This document shows, in pieces, positions 43,977-52,702 of a stretch of DNA of 64,000 nt (positions are counted from its first letter, which is position 1; the number at the start of each line of letters is the position of its first letter). A program made the translations under genes and the position numbers. This stretch comes from Piscirickettsiaceae bacterium. GTDB lineage: Bacteria; Pseudomonadota; Gammaproteobacteria; Nitrosococcales; Methylophagaceae. The stretch is taken from positions 1 to 64,000 of the forward strand of contig JAIBDY010000003.1 in NCBI GenBank assembly GCA_024685995.1. Direction: 5' to 3'. The notes below the pieces were generated by a model. That model did no database searches. It worked only from the letters and a program-made list of their open reading frames with translations, and was not told where the DNA came from.

Positions 43977-44001
43977 ATACCCGACTATTCTAGTCAACTA
44001 T
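43977..44001 (-). promoter_or_regulatory. IscR type 1 operator overlapping the cysE stop
   Basis: On the minus strand the 25-base site begins ATAGTTGACTAG and ends ATAGTCGGGTAT, a near-perfect fit to the type 1 consensus bound by [2Fe-2S]-IscR (ATAxxTGACTxxxxxAGTCxxxTAT). TTGACT within it can act as the -35 element. It overlaps the last three bases of cysE, so iscR/iscA have their own promoter within the tail of the preceding operon. Confidence 0.85.
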
Positions 44002-44789
44002 TCCTCAGCGTCTTTTTTACCTGTTTCTTTCTGTAACTCACAGTCCGCAAGGTTCGGCATTTTAACATTCGGGATCTCGCCGCCGAGTTGATGAATTGTG
44101 TCGCACAAGTTGTCCATACGCTTATCCATGGCATGGATATGCTCTATCAAACCATGAATAGCCGTTGCCACGGGATCCAATGTTCCACTAGAGGTGCCAT
44201 AGGCATCAAAACCCACCGCTTGAGCGAGTTTTTGCTTTTGCTTCTGATCTTCGCTTAAAGTGCTTTTAACAATACGCCCCGGTACGCCGACTACAGTTTG
44301 GTCCGCCAAAACATCTTTGGTGACAACAGCGTTAGAGCCGATACGCGCCCCATCATGTAGCGTTATTGGCCCTAGTACTTTTGCTCCAGCGCCGACAACA
44401 ATATTATTCCCCAATGTTGGATGCCGTTTACCCTCTTTCCACGAGGTACCGCCCAACGTTACGCCATGATAGAGTGTGCAATCATCACCAATTTCAGCTG
44501 TCTCGCCTATCACCACGCCCATCCCATGATCGATAAAGAACCGGCGACCAATCTTCGCGGCTGGGTGAATTTCAATCCCTGTCAACAAGCGGTTAAACAT
44601 AGATAAGAATCGTGCAAGCCACTTAATCTCATGTTGCCATAACCAATGGCTTAAGCGATGCCATTGAATCGCGTGGACCCCCGGATAGGTGGTGACAATT
44701 TCAAAAACATTCCTAGCAGCAGGATCACGATCAAAAACACAGCAGATATCTTCCTTGATACGCTGCCAAACACTTATTTTGTCTGTCAT
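43998..44789 (-). CDS. cysE: Serine O-acetyltransferase
   Basis: A 263-residue enzyme that makes O-acetylserine for cysteine synthesis. Left-handed beta helix hexapeptides are evident in [20 protein letters not shown] and [20 protein letters not shown] and the later [22 protein letters not shown]. It has a long C-terminal tail (about residues 180-263), rich in charged residues, typical of CysE from many proteobacteria that bind CysK. It overlaps trmJ by four bases. The gene for a matching cysteine synthase (cysM) is 12 kb away. Confidence 0.95.
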   Translation of the reverse strand: MTDKISVWQRIKEDICCVFDRDPAARNVFEIVTTYPGVHAIQWHRLSHWLWQHEIKWLARFLSMFNRLLTGIEIHPAAKIGRRFFIDHGMGVVIGETAEIGDDCTLYHGVTLGGTSWKEGKRHPTLGNNIVVGAGAKVLGPITLHDGARIGSNAVVTKDVLADQTVVGVPGRIVKSTLSEDQKQKQKLAQAVGFDAYGTSSGTLDPVATAIHGLIEHIHAMDKRMDNLCDTIHQLGGEIPNVKMPNLADCELQKETGKKDAEE

Positions 44790-45520
44790 TGAGAGTCCCC
44801 TTTGCCATTTTCTGCTGCACGTAGAATACCATGCAGTATTTGTAATTCGTTGCGGTCAAGGTCGGCTCGATTAAATAATCGTCTTAAGCGCCGCATCAGA
44901 TTCTTCGGGTTATTTGGATCTAAAAAGCCAATCGCCATTAAACTTTGTTCAAAATGCGTATATAAATGTTCTAAGTCGCTGGCACTAATAGGCTCCCGCG
45001 CTTCACCAATCCGGCCGAAGGTAATAGTTGGATTAAAACGCATTTTGAGCTCATAAGCAAAAACTTGCACCGCAGCAGCCAAATTTAATGAGCTATATTC
45101 CACATTTGCTGGGATATTGATTAAATGTTGACACCGATCAAGTTCATCATTCGATAAGCCGGAATGTTCCCGACCAAATAGAATAGCCACTTGCGTATCA
45201 TCTTGGTATTTCTGGATTTGTTGAACTGCTTGTTGCGGATCAACAACCGGTACTGGTAAATGGCGTAACCGCGCACTCATACCAAAGACTTGTTGGCAAC
45301 CCGCTATCGCAGACGGTAAATCATCATGAACAACAGCCTTGGCTAACACATCATCCGCACCAGAAGCCCTAGCAGTTGCCTCAGCATTTGGATAATGCAA
45401 TGGCGAAACCAAGTGAAGATTGGATAACCCCATTGTTTTCATTGCCCGCGCAGCTGCACCGATATTGCCTGGATGGGTCGTACCGACCAGAACGAAGCGG
45501 ATATTATCTAATGTATTCAT
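44786..45520 (-). CDS. trmJ: tRNA (cytidine/uridine-2'-O-)-methyltransferase TrmJ
   Basis: A 244-residue SPOUT-fold methyltransferase that modifies position 32 of the tRNA anticodon loop. [22 protein letters not shown] opens the protein; [37 protein letters not shown] form the knotted SAM pocket. The C-terminal extension ([20 protein letters not shown]) is characteristic of TrmJ. It overlaps queA by four bases and cysE by four bases, so the three genes are translationally coupled. Confidence 0.95.
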   Translation of the reverse strand: MNTLDNIRFVLVGTTHPGNIGAAARAMKTMGLSNLHLVSPLHYPNAEATARASGADDVLAKAVVHDDLPSAIAGCQQVFGMSARLRHLPVPVVDPQQAVQQIQKYQDDTQVAILFGREHSGLSNDELDRCQHLINIPANVEYSSLNLAAAVQVFAYELKMRFNPTITFGRIGEAREPISASDLEHLYTHFEQSLMAIGFLDPNNPKNLMRRLRRLFNRADLDRNELQILHGILRAAENGKGDSQ

Positions 45521-46548
45521 TGTGAATCCCGAGTCAAGAACATGGCATCACCATAACTAAAAAAGCGGTATTGCTGTTCAATCGCATGTTGATAAGCGGC
45601 GAGGATATTGTCCTTACCCGCAAACGCAGACACCAACATGAGTAACGTTGATTCAGACAAATGAAAATTTGTAATCAGTGCATCCACAGAATGAAATTGA
45701 TAGCCTGGGTAGATAAAAATATCGGTTTCGCCATTATATGGTTGAATCTCGCCAGATTGTGAAGCACTTTCTAACGCTCTCACACTGGTTGTGCCAACCG
45801 CGATGACGCGCCCCCCTTTGGCTCTCGTGGTCGCGATTTGGTCGCACACCTGTTGTGACACGTCCATCCGCTCTGAATGCATTTGATGGGTCTCCACATC
45901 TTCTACTCTCACCGGTTGGAAAGTCCCCGCGCCAACGTGTAATGTCACTTCAGCGGTGGCAACCCCTTTTGCGCTTAAAGCTTCCAACAACGGTTTATCA
46001 AAATGTAAGCCAGCTGTGGGGGCTGCGACGGCACCAATGTGTTGGGCATACACTGTCTGATACCTTTCTAAATCTGACGATGAGACATCTCGCTCGATAT
46101 AAGGTGGCAGCGGTAAACGACCATATTGTTGTAACAAATCTGTGACCGTATTCGCGTGGTGAAAGTACAATTCAAATAACGCCCCTTGCCTTGCTAATAC
46201 TTCAACGTCTAACTTATCTTCCATCAGAAGATGGCGGTTTGGCCCGGGTGACTTACTACTGCGTACGTGTGCCAAAACGCGATGCTGATCTAGCACCCGT
46301 TCTACCAACACCTCAACCTTGCCACCGCTGTCTTTTTGACCCAATAAGCGCGCAGGTATGACCTTCGTGTTATTAAAGACTAATAAATCATCAGGTCTTA
46401 ACAATGTCATTAAGTTGGTAAATTGTAAGTCCTGTATATCTCCCGTCAGTCCATCTAATGCCAATAACCGACTTGCGGTTCTATCGGCTGTTGGAAATTG
46501 GGCAATCAGCTCGGGGGGAATATCAAATTGGAAGTCAGTCAGTTTCAT
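45517..46548 (-). CDS. queA: S-adenosylmethionine:tRNA ribosyltransferase-isomerase QueA
   Basis: A 343-residue enzyme that adds an epoxycyclopentanediol moiety from SAM to 7-aminomethyl-7-deazaguanine in tRNA, giving epoxyqueuosine. [15 protein letters not shown] at the start, [39 protein letters not shown] and [17 protein letters not shown] are family blocks. It is the first gene of queA-trmJ-cysE. tgt and yajC, often next to queA, are not in the window; the upstream region contains the tRNA-Leu gene on the opposite strand. Confidence 0.97.
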   Translation of the reverse strand: MKLTDFQFDIPPELIAQFPTADRTASRLLALDGLTGDIQDLQFTNLMTLLRPDDLLVFNNTKVIPARLLGQKDSGGKVEVLVERVLDQHRVLAHVRSSKSPGPNRHLLMEDKLDVEVLARQGALFELYFHHANTVTDLLQQYGRLPLPPYIERDVSSSDLERYQTVYAQHIGAVAAPTAGLHFDKPLLEALSAKGVATAEVTLHVGAGTFQPVRVEDVETHQMHSERMDVSQQVCDQIATTRAKGGRVIAVGTTSVRALESASQSGEIQPYNGETDIFIYPGYQFHSVDALITNFHLSESTLLMLVSAFAGKDNILAAYQHAIEQQYRFFSYGDAMFLTRDSQ

Positions 46549-46654
46549 CCCGAGATCATAACAAACTCACTTCATTTTTCATCCATTGTATTGCATTATT
46601 GTTTGTCTAAAATGCGTTAAGACCTGATATCACGAGATGTATCGTAAATTAATA

Positions 46655-46684
46655 CTTCCATAATGGCGTTGGGATCGCTATAAT
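46655..46684 (+). promoter_or_regulatory. Probable promoter of tRNA-Leu
   Basis: A perfect TATAAT (46679-46684) stands 15 bases before the tRNA 5' end. The -35 region (CTTCCA at 46655-46660, 18-base spacer) is weak. Confidence 0.5.
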
Positions 46685-46699
46685 TCTGAGCTTGAATTT

Positions 46700-46784
46700 G
46701 CCGGGGTGGCGGAACTGGTAGACGCGCTGGATTCAAAATCCAGTTACTTCGGTAGTGTCGGTTCGATTCCGACCCTCGGTACCA
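46700..46784 (+). tRNA. tRNA-Leu (anticodon CAA)
   Basis: An 85-base class II tRNA. Acceptor GCCGGGG pairs with CCTCGGT (with G-U pairs at 1-72 and 5-68). The anticodon arm CTGGA-TTCAAAA-TCCAG has anticodon CAA, reading UUG. The variable arm is long (TTACTTCGGTAGT region), the T arm is GTCGG-TTCGATT-CCGAC and CCA is encoded. Confidence 0.97.
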
Positions 46785-46988
46785 AATTCAAGTTACATTC
46801 CTTTCAAGCCTACTTCCAAACTCAATCTCTCCTCATAAAGCGGCCACAAAATATTGACTGGCAGACATAAAAAGTGAACTCAATCACTTAATATCATCGT
46901 ATTTCGTGTCATCATATTTTCCCAATGTATTTCACCCACACAAGACTAGATTAATCGTAGGAATCTAGACAAGGAATAAGGCCGAAAG

Positions 46989-48230
46989 ATGGAAAGAAAT
47001 GAAGCAATGTCTTTAGTTGTCAAACTTCTAAGCATGATGTTAGAACAAGGTGGATCGGACTTATTCATTACCGCAGGCTTCCCACCAGCAATAAAAGTCA
47101 AATGCATCATGACACCGCTCTCACAACACCCCCTTTCTGCTGATGATGCACAAGCCATCACGCAGAGTGTCATGAATGATAAGCAACTCAAACAATTTGA
47201 TGCGACCAAGGAGTGTAATTTCGCCATTTCACCTGCTGGGCTTGGTCGTTTTCGAGTTAATGCTTATGTACAGCAAGGGATGCAAGGTTTAGTGGTTCGT
47301 GTCATTGCCTCCAAAATTCCTAACCTTGATGACTTTGGACTACCTGCTATTTTGAAAGATATTATTATGGCTAAGAATGGCTTAGTCGTCATGGTCGGCG
47401 GCACCGGCTCAGGTAAGTCAACCACGATGGCAGCAATGCTTGACCATCGAAATGAACACAGCTACGGCCATATTATCACGGTGGAAGATCCCATCGAATA
47501 TGTCCACCCCCATAAAAATTGCATTATGATGCAGCGTGAAGTAGGTGTGGATACCGATGGCTGGGAAGAAGCATTGCATAACACCCTTCGTCAAGCGCCA
47601 GATGTCATTGTGTTAGGTGAAATTCGTGATAAAAAAATCATGGATTTTGGTGTCGAGTTTGCTCAGACGGGCCATTTAGCCTTAGCGACATTGCATGCCA
47701 ATAATGCTAACCAAGCCATCGATCGAATCCTTGGCTTTTTCCCATCAGAAAAACAAGCTAAATTAATGCAAGATATTTCGTTAAACTTACGCGCCATCAT
47801 TTCCCAAAGGTTGATTAGGACTGTCGATGGAGAACGTTGTGCAGCGATTGAGATTTTGATCAATACTCCTTTAGTTACTGACCTTATTGCTCGGGGTGAT
47901 ATTTCTGGCATCAAGGCTGTCATGGCCAAATCTCGCGAAATCGGCATGCAAACATTTGATCAGGCTATCTTTGATCTCTATCAAGCTGGCAGAATCAGCT
48001 ATGACGAAGCCTTACGAAATGCAGACTCTGTCAACGAAGTTCGGCTCAAAATCAAACTCGCTAAAGAACATAATGACGAAGATGTTAACAATGACCATGA
48101 TGTCGGCTTAGACACCGATTCACACGAGTCTAATCGCGACAACCAAGCGACACGCCCTGTCAGTGTGGGTTTATCCCTAATGCCTGATGACGATGACGAT
48201 GACGATGACGATGATGACCGCGCTAAGTAA
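46989..48230 (+). CDS. pilU: PilU-like type IV pilus retraction ATPase with polyaspartate tail
   Basis: A 413-residue hexameric ATPase. The N-terminal domain starts LLSMMLEQGGSDLFITAGFP. Walker A is GGTGSGKSTTMAAML, the Asp box IITVEDPIEYVHPH, Walker B VIVLGEIRD and the His box ATLHANNANQAIDRI, which fits PilU rather than PilT (HTNSAAKT). RAIISQRLIRTVDGERCAAIE and SREIGMQTFDQAIFDLY follow. A C-terminal tail of about 55 residues ends in a run of 11 Asp. Upstream AAGG favours the 46989 start; 47007 is possible. A second PilU-like gene follows; pilT itself is not seen. Confidence 0.93.
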   Translation: MERNEAMSLVVKLLSMMLEQGGSDLFITAGFPPAIKVKCIMTPLSQHPLSADDAQAITQSVMNDKQLKQFDATKECNFAISPAGLGRFRVNAYVQQGMQGLVVRVIASKIPNLDDFGLPAILKDIIMAKNGLVVMVGGTGSGKSTTMAAMLDHRNEHSYGHIITVEDPIEYVHPHKNCIMMQREVGVDTDGWEEALHNTLRQAPDVIVLGEIRDKKIMDFGVEFAQTGHLALATLHANNANQAIDRILGFFPSEKQAKLMQDISLNLRAIISQRLIRTVDGERCAAIEILINTPLVTDLIARGDISGIKAVMAKSREIGMQTFDQAIFDLYQAGRISYDEALRNADSVNEVRLKIKLAKEHNDEDVNNDHDVGLDTDSHESNRDNQATRPVSVGLSLMPDDDDDDDDDDDRAK

Positions 48231-48283
48231 ATGACGCATCGGTACTGAGTGAGTACTTATCTGAATATTAAGTGAGACTATAA

Positions 48284-49714
48284 ATGGATATAAGCCCCTA
48301 CGTAAAATTAATGCTTGAAAAACACGCAGAACATTTAACTTTTAATGTTGATGAAGTGCCCAAAGTGCTATTAGATGGTCAAGAAAGAGCCGTGGGCAAG
48401 CAAGCTATATCGCTTGAGATGTTAACGACAATTTATAATGAAATTACCAATGACACGCAGAAATTGCAGTTTTCGATCAATAAAAAAATTCGGTTTATCG
48501 CCTCATTATTGGGCGGTACCAATCTGATTACAGAAATTACCGAACAAGCGAATAACAACCTCACTATTGTCATTTCACATGACCAGCGTGAAAGAGCCGT
48601 CAAAATGGATATTCCGACAAATATCAATGTTTTGGGCGATGCACCTAGCGAAAATCTCGATATCCTACCTTACTTGAGTAAAGTCATTGAGATAGGTGGG
48701 TCAGATTTATTTATTACTTCAGGCTCTGCAGTCAAGGCTAAAGTCCACGGTGCTGCGATTGAAATGGACAGCTACCTACTGACACCCGATCTGACCCAAT
48801 CAGCAGCCTACAGCCTCATGAGTGAGGCACAAGTCACAGAGTTTGAAAATAACAAAGATCTTGACTTTGCGATTAGCCTCCCAGATAACAGTGCCCGTTT
48901 CAGGGTCAATGTCTTTTATCAGCGTCGTACCATAGGCATGGTACTGCGCCTTATCCCAACGTCGATTCCAACCGCTGAAGAACTTGAGTTGCCCGAAATA
49001 TTACTCGACTTAGTGATGGCGAAACGAGGATTATTATTAATGGTTGGCGGGACAGGGTCCGGAAAATCGACCACGATGGCAGCCATGATTAATCACCGAA
49101 ACCAGCATGCAGCAGGTCATATTTTAACCATCGAAGACCCAGTTGAATTTTCTCACCCCAATCTAAAATCAATTGTTAATCAACGCGAAGTCGGAATAGA
49201 TACCAGCTCTTATGCTCGCGCCCTAAAAGCCAGTCTACGTGAAGCACCCGATGTCATTTTAATCGGTGAGATTAGAGATCGTGAAACGATGGAAGCCGCA
49301 TTAGAACTGGCCAACACCGGACACCTGTGTATTTCCACTTTGCATGCTAATAATGCCAATCAAGCGATGGAACGCATTATCAATATGTTCCCCCAGAGCC
49401 AGCATAAACAGCTTTTAATGGACTTGGCGGCCAATCTAGGGGCGGTTATTTCACAGCGGCTTATTCCTGATACACAGGGGAAGCGTTGTGCTGCCATTGA
49501 AATCATGTTGAGGACACCGCATATAACTAGCCTGCTCCTAAAAGGCGAGTTGAGTGAGATCAAAGAAGCAATGAGAACCAGCGGTGCTACCGGAATGCAG
49601 GTTTTTGATGACGCCTTAATGTCGCTTTATCAAGCTAATCGTATTAGCCTAGAAGAAGCATTAAGAAATGCTGACTCGCGAAATGATTTAGAGGCAAAAA
49701 TCAATTTTGGCTAA
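48284..49714 (+). CDS. PilU-like ATPase with an extra degenerate N-terminal domain
   Basis: A 476-residue protein. Residues about 125-476 form a complete PilT/PilU-type ATPase: LSKVIEIGGSDLFITSGS, Walker A GGTGSGKSTTMAAMI, LTIEDPVEFSHP, Walker B VILIGEIRDRETM, His box STLHANNANQAMERI. Residues 1-120 resemble a second, decayed copy of the same N-terminal domain (YVKLMLEKHAEHLTFNVDEVP parallels LLELMVEKGASDLFLT-type starts) without an ATPase core. It begins 53 bases after the first PilU gene and is about 50 percent like it by eye. It may assemble with that protein as a mixed motor; this is inference. Confidence 0.88.
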   Translation: MDISPYVKLMLEKHAEHLTFNVDEVPKVLLDGQERAVGKQAISLEMLTTIYNEITNDTQKLQFSINKKIRFIASLLGGTNLITEITEQANNNLTIVISHDQRERAVKMDIPTNINVLGDAPSENLDILPYLSKVIEIGGSDLFITSGSAVKAKVHGAAIEMDSYLLTPDLTQSAAYSLMSEAQVTEFENNKDLDFAISLPDNSARFRVNVFYQRRTIGMVLRLIPTSIPTAEELELPEILLDLVMAKRGLLLMVGGTGSGKSTTMAAMINHRNQHAAGHILTIEDPVEFSHPNLKSIVNQREVGIDTSSYARALKASLREAPDVILIGEIRDRETMEAALELANTGHLCISTLHANNANQAMERIINMFPQSQHKQLLMDLAANLGAVISQRLIPDTQGKRCAAIEIMLRTPHITSLLLKGELSEIKEAMRTSGATGMQVFDDALMSLYQANRISLEEALRNADSRNDLEAKINFG

Positions 49715-50171
49715 AGCCAAAGCTATTGCATTCTTGACTACCTCGCTAAATAAAACGTCATCAAAACAGAGTAGCGGCTAAGCTTCCTCTTGGCCGCTGC
49801 TTAACGCTAAAAAATTTCGAGGCGTTTTTGAATTTACTCAAACCCAGACAAAGACAAGCTAAAATAGCTGACACCAAAACTATTTATCTTTTGGCTTTGG
49901 TAAATCTAGTTTCTTGTTAGCTTACACCTTTTTGCTAAATAGTTTGCTATTTGACGATTTAATCAAACTTATCCCCTTAAACACTCGCCAAATCTGATTA
50001 TAGCTGGTATCTTTCCTCTTAATATTTCTGTCACATTTACTGAGCACCTTTATAATCTATATAGATGAAACAGTCCAAATTAATGATCGGAAAAATTGCT
50101 AACATTTTAATGCGTTCTAATGCAGAACAAACAGTAATAGTCAATAATAAAAAATAATCAAAGGTAACCCA
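49715..50171. other. Intergenic region before ppsA, no gene
   Basis: A 457-base gap. It holds a short imperfect hairpin (AGCGGC/GCCGCT, about 49771-49800) without a T tract, an A/T-rich middle and the ppsA promoter. A 30-codon frame at 50065-50157 begins within three bases of the predicted transcription start and has no ribosome site; it is not called as a gene. Confidence 0.6.
50028..50056 (+). promoter_or_regulatory. Probable sigma-70 promoter of ppsA
   Basis: TATAAT (50051-50056), 17-base spacer, CTGTCA (50028-50033, four of six matches to TTGACA). The predicted start site is near 50063, giving an mRNA leader of about 110 bases. Confidence 0.6.
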
Positions 50172-52583
50172 ATGAATTATCAATATATTCGCTTTTTTTC
50201 AGATATTAGTATTGGTGATGTTGACACTGTCGGTGGTAAAAATGCCTCTTTAGGTGAAATGTATAGTGAGCTAAGTCGTGAAGGGGTGAATATTCCGAAT
50301 GGCTTTGCCACTACCGCCGAAGCTTATCGCCACTTTCTCGACTATAACAATCTTGTAGAACCCATTACTAAGGCCTTAGACGCTTTAAATGTGGACGATA
50401 CTAAGGCGTTAGCAGAAACCGGTGAATATATTCGTACCCTGATCAATCAAGCAGCGATGCCAGATGCTATCGTCGTTGAGGTTGAGCATGCCTACAGCCA
50501 GCTAGAAATTGAATACGGCAGCAATGTTGATGTCGCGGTACGTAGTTCTGCCACCGCTGAAGACTTACCCGATGCTTCTTTTGCAGGCCAACAAGAATCG
50601 CACTTAAACATCACCGGTACTGCCGCATTAATTAATAGCTGTCGTCAAATATTTGCCTCGTTGTTTACAAACCGTGCGATTTCCTATCGTGTGCATCAAG
50701 GCTTTGACCACATGAGTGTCGCACTGGCCATTGCTGTCCAGAAAATGGTGCGGTCTGATAAGGCATCTTCTGGCGTCATGTTCTCGATTGATACTGAAAG
50801 TGGCTTTCGTGACATCGTCTTTATCACTGGTGCTTGGGGCTTGGGTGAAAATGTTGTACAGGGTGCTGTTAACCCCGATGAGTTTTATGTCTTCAAACCC
50901 ACCTTAAATACCAAATACCAACCGATCATCAAGCATCAACTGGGCAGTAAAGCATTAAAAATGGTTTACGCTGAAGGTAATTCACCCACTGGTGCAACAG
51001 GTGCCGTCATCAACACCGAAGTGTCTCCTAAGATGCAGGCACAATTTTGTATCAATGATGATGAGGTGCTTGAACTCGCTAAAACCGCCGTCATTATCGA
51101 GCAACATTACTCGAAGAAAGCGGGCCGTCCGATGCCGATGGATATCGAGTGGGCCAAAGATGGGGATAGTGGTCAACTATTTGTCGTCCAAGCCCGTCCG
51201 GAAACCGTCGAGTCCACCAAATCTTTACAAGCGCTTGAGCATCATATTCTCGACTCTAAAGGTAAAGTCATCATCGAAGGTAAAAGCGTCGGCAGTAAAA
51301 TTGCCAGCGGTAAAGCCCGCGTGATACTCAAAACCAGTCAGATGGCTGATTTACAAGAAGGTGAAATATTAGTTACTGATATTACCGACCCAGATTGGGA
51401 ACCGGTCATGAAGATTGCAGGCGCGATTGTCACTAACCGTGGTGGACGAACTTGTCATGCGGCTATTATCGCGCGTGAATTGGGGATTGCTGCGATTGTC
51501 AGTACCAATACCGCCACTGAAGTGATTAAAACGGGAGATATTGTAACGGTGAGTTGTGCCGAAGGCGATACCGGTATTGTATACCAAGGTGCACTACCCC
51601 ATCATATTGATAGAATTGATATTTCAACCATTCCTGTACCAGAACGTACCGGAATCATGTTGAATTTGGCTAACCCAGAAATTGCTTTTAAAACGAGTAA
51701 TCTACCAAACTCGGGTGTGGGTCTAGCGAGGATGGAGTTTATTATCAATAATAGTATTGGTGTCCACCCTAATGCACTAATCAATTTCGATAAACTTGAT
51801 AAACCGCTTCAAAAGCAAATAGCGCCAAGAATGGCTGGTTATCCTAATCCTATTTCCTTCTATGTCCATAAGTTAGCCGAAGGTATTGCCACGATCGCTT
51901 CTGCTTTCTATCCTAAGCCCGTCATTGTTCGCCTAAGTGATTTCAAATCAAATGAATACGCTAACTTAATTGGCGGCCCGCTTTACGAACCTGAAGAAGA
52001 AAATCCAATGCTAGGTTTTCGAGGTGCAACACGCTATTTAAGCGAAGCCTTTAGTGAAGCCTTCGCTTTAGAATGTAATGCATTACGTATTGCGCGTACA
52101 ACAATGGGCTTAGACAATATTACCGTCATGATTCCTTTTGCCCGCACGGTTTCCGAAACAAAAGCAGTCATTGATCTGATGGCATCACACGGCTTAGTTC
52201 GCGGTAAAAGAGGCCTTAAAATTTACCTCATGTGCGAAATCCCAGCGAATGTTATTTTGGCGGATCAATTTCTTGAGCTTGTCGATGGTTTCTCTATCGG
52301 TTCTAATGATCTCACCCAGTTGACGCTTGGTGCTGATAGAGACTCAAGTTTACTCGGGCATTATGATGAACGAAACGAAGCCGTACTTAAGATGCTTGAA
52401 ATGGCCATTGCCGCCTGTAAAAGAGCGGGTAAGTATGTGGGTATCTGTGGACAAGCGCCGTCTGATTTCCCAGAGATTACTCAATTCTTAGTTGAGCAAG
52501 GCGTCAGTACTGTTTCTGTCAATCCTGATAGTGTTGTAGAGATGGCGCATGTCATTTCTGAAATGGAAGGCAAGATATCGTAA
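50172..52583 (+). CDS. ppsA: Phosphoenolpyruvate synthase
   Basis: An 803-residue gluconeogenic enzyme that makes PEP from pyruvate and ATP, with AMP and phosphate as products. The N-terminal ATP-grasp domain includes VGGKNASLGEMYSEL, RSSATAEDLPDASFAGQQES and WGLGENVVQGAVNPDEF. The phosphohistidine domain has GGRTCHAAIIARELGI with the catalytic His. The C-terminal TIM barrel has MLGFRGATRYL, LMCEIPANVILADQF, GFSIGSNDLTQLTLGADRDS and GICGQAPSDFPE. Pyruvate phosphate dikinase is excluded by the PpsA-type spacing. Its own promoter and a strong terminator define a single-gene transcript. Confidence 0.97.
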   Translation: MNYQYIRFFSDISIGDVDTVGGKNASLGEMYSELSREGVNIPNGFATTAEAYRHFLDYNNLVEPITKALDALNVDDTKALAETGEYIRTLINQAAMPDAIVVEVEHAYSQLEIEYGSNVDVAVRSSATAEDLPDASFAGQQESHLNITGTAALINSCRQIFASLFTNRAISYRVHQGFDHMSVALAIAVQKMVRSDKASSGVMFSIDTESGFRDIVFITGAWGLGENVVQGAVNPDEFYVFKPTLNTKYQPIIKHQLGSKALKMVYAEGNSPTGATGAVINTEVSPKMQAQFCINDDEVLELAKTAVIIEQHYSKKAGRPMPMDIEWAKDGDSGQLFVVQARPETVESTKSLQALEHHILDSKGKVIIEGKSVGSKIASGKARVILKTSQMADLQEGEILVTDITDPDWEPVMKIAGAIVTNRGGRTCHAAIIARELGIAAIVSTNTATEVIKTGDIVTVSCAEGDTGIVYQGALPHHIDRIDISTIPVPERTGIMLNLANPEIAFKTSNLPNSGVGLARMEFIINNSIGVHPNALINFDKLDKPLQKQIAPRMAGYPNPISFYVHKLAEGIATIASAFYPKPVIVRLSDFKSNEYANLIGGPLYEPEEENPMLGFRGATRYLSEAFSEAFALECNALRIARTTMGLDNITVMIPFARTVSETKAVIDLMASHGLVRGKRGLKIYLMCEIPANVILADQFLELVDGFSIGSNDLTQLTLGADRDSSLLGHYDERNEAVLKMLEMAIAACKRAGKYVGICGQAPSDFPEITQFLVEQGVSTVSVNPDSVVEMAHVISEMEGKIS

Positions 52584-52600
52584 TACCAATCAACTTGCAT

Positions 52601-52636
52601 AAAAAAAGCCGTGGCTTATAACCACGGCTTTTTTTT
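52601..52636. terminator. Bidirectional terminator between ppsA and rlmD
   Basis: AAAAAAAGCCGTGG (52601-52614) pairs with CCACGGCTTTTTTT (52622-52635); the loop is seven bases. A run on the left and T run on the right make it work in both directions, stopping the convergent ppsA and rlmD transcripts. Confidence 0.93.
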
Positions 52637-52702
52637 GTTCATAGCCTAATAACGACTGAATAAATTCAAATCAGCGCTGTGCTTTATTCCCTGCCGTTAT
52701 CG

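Noticed and set aside
50065-50157. A 30-codon frame between the ppsA promoter and ppsA as a leader peptide gene
   Set aside because: It starts within three bases of the predicted transcription start, has no ribosome site and no regulatory codon run.
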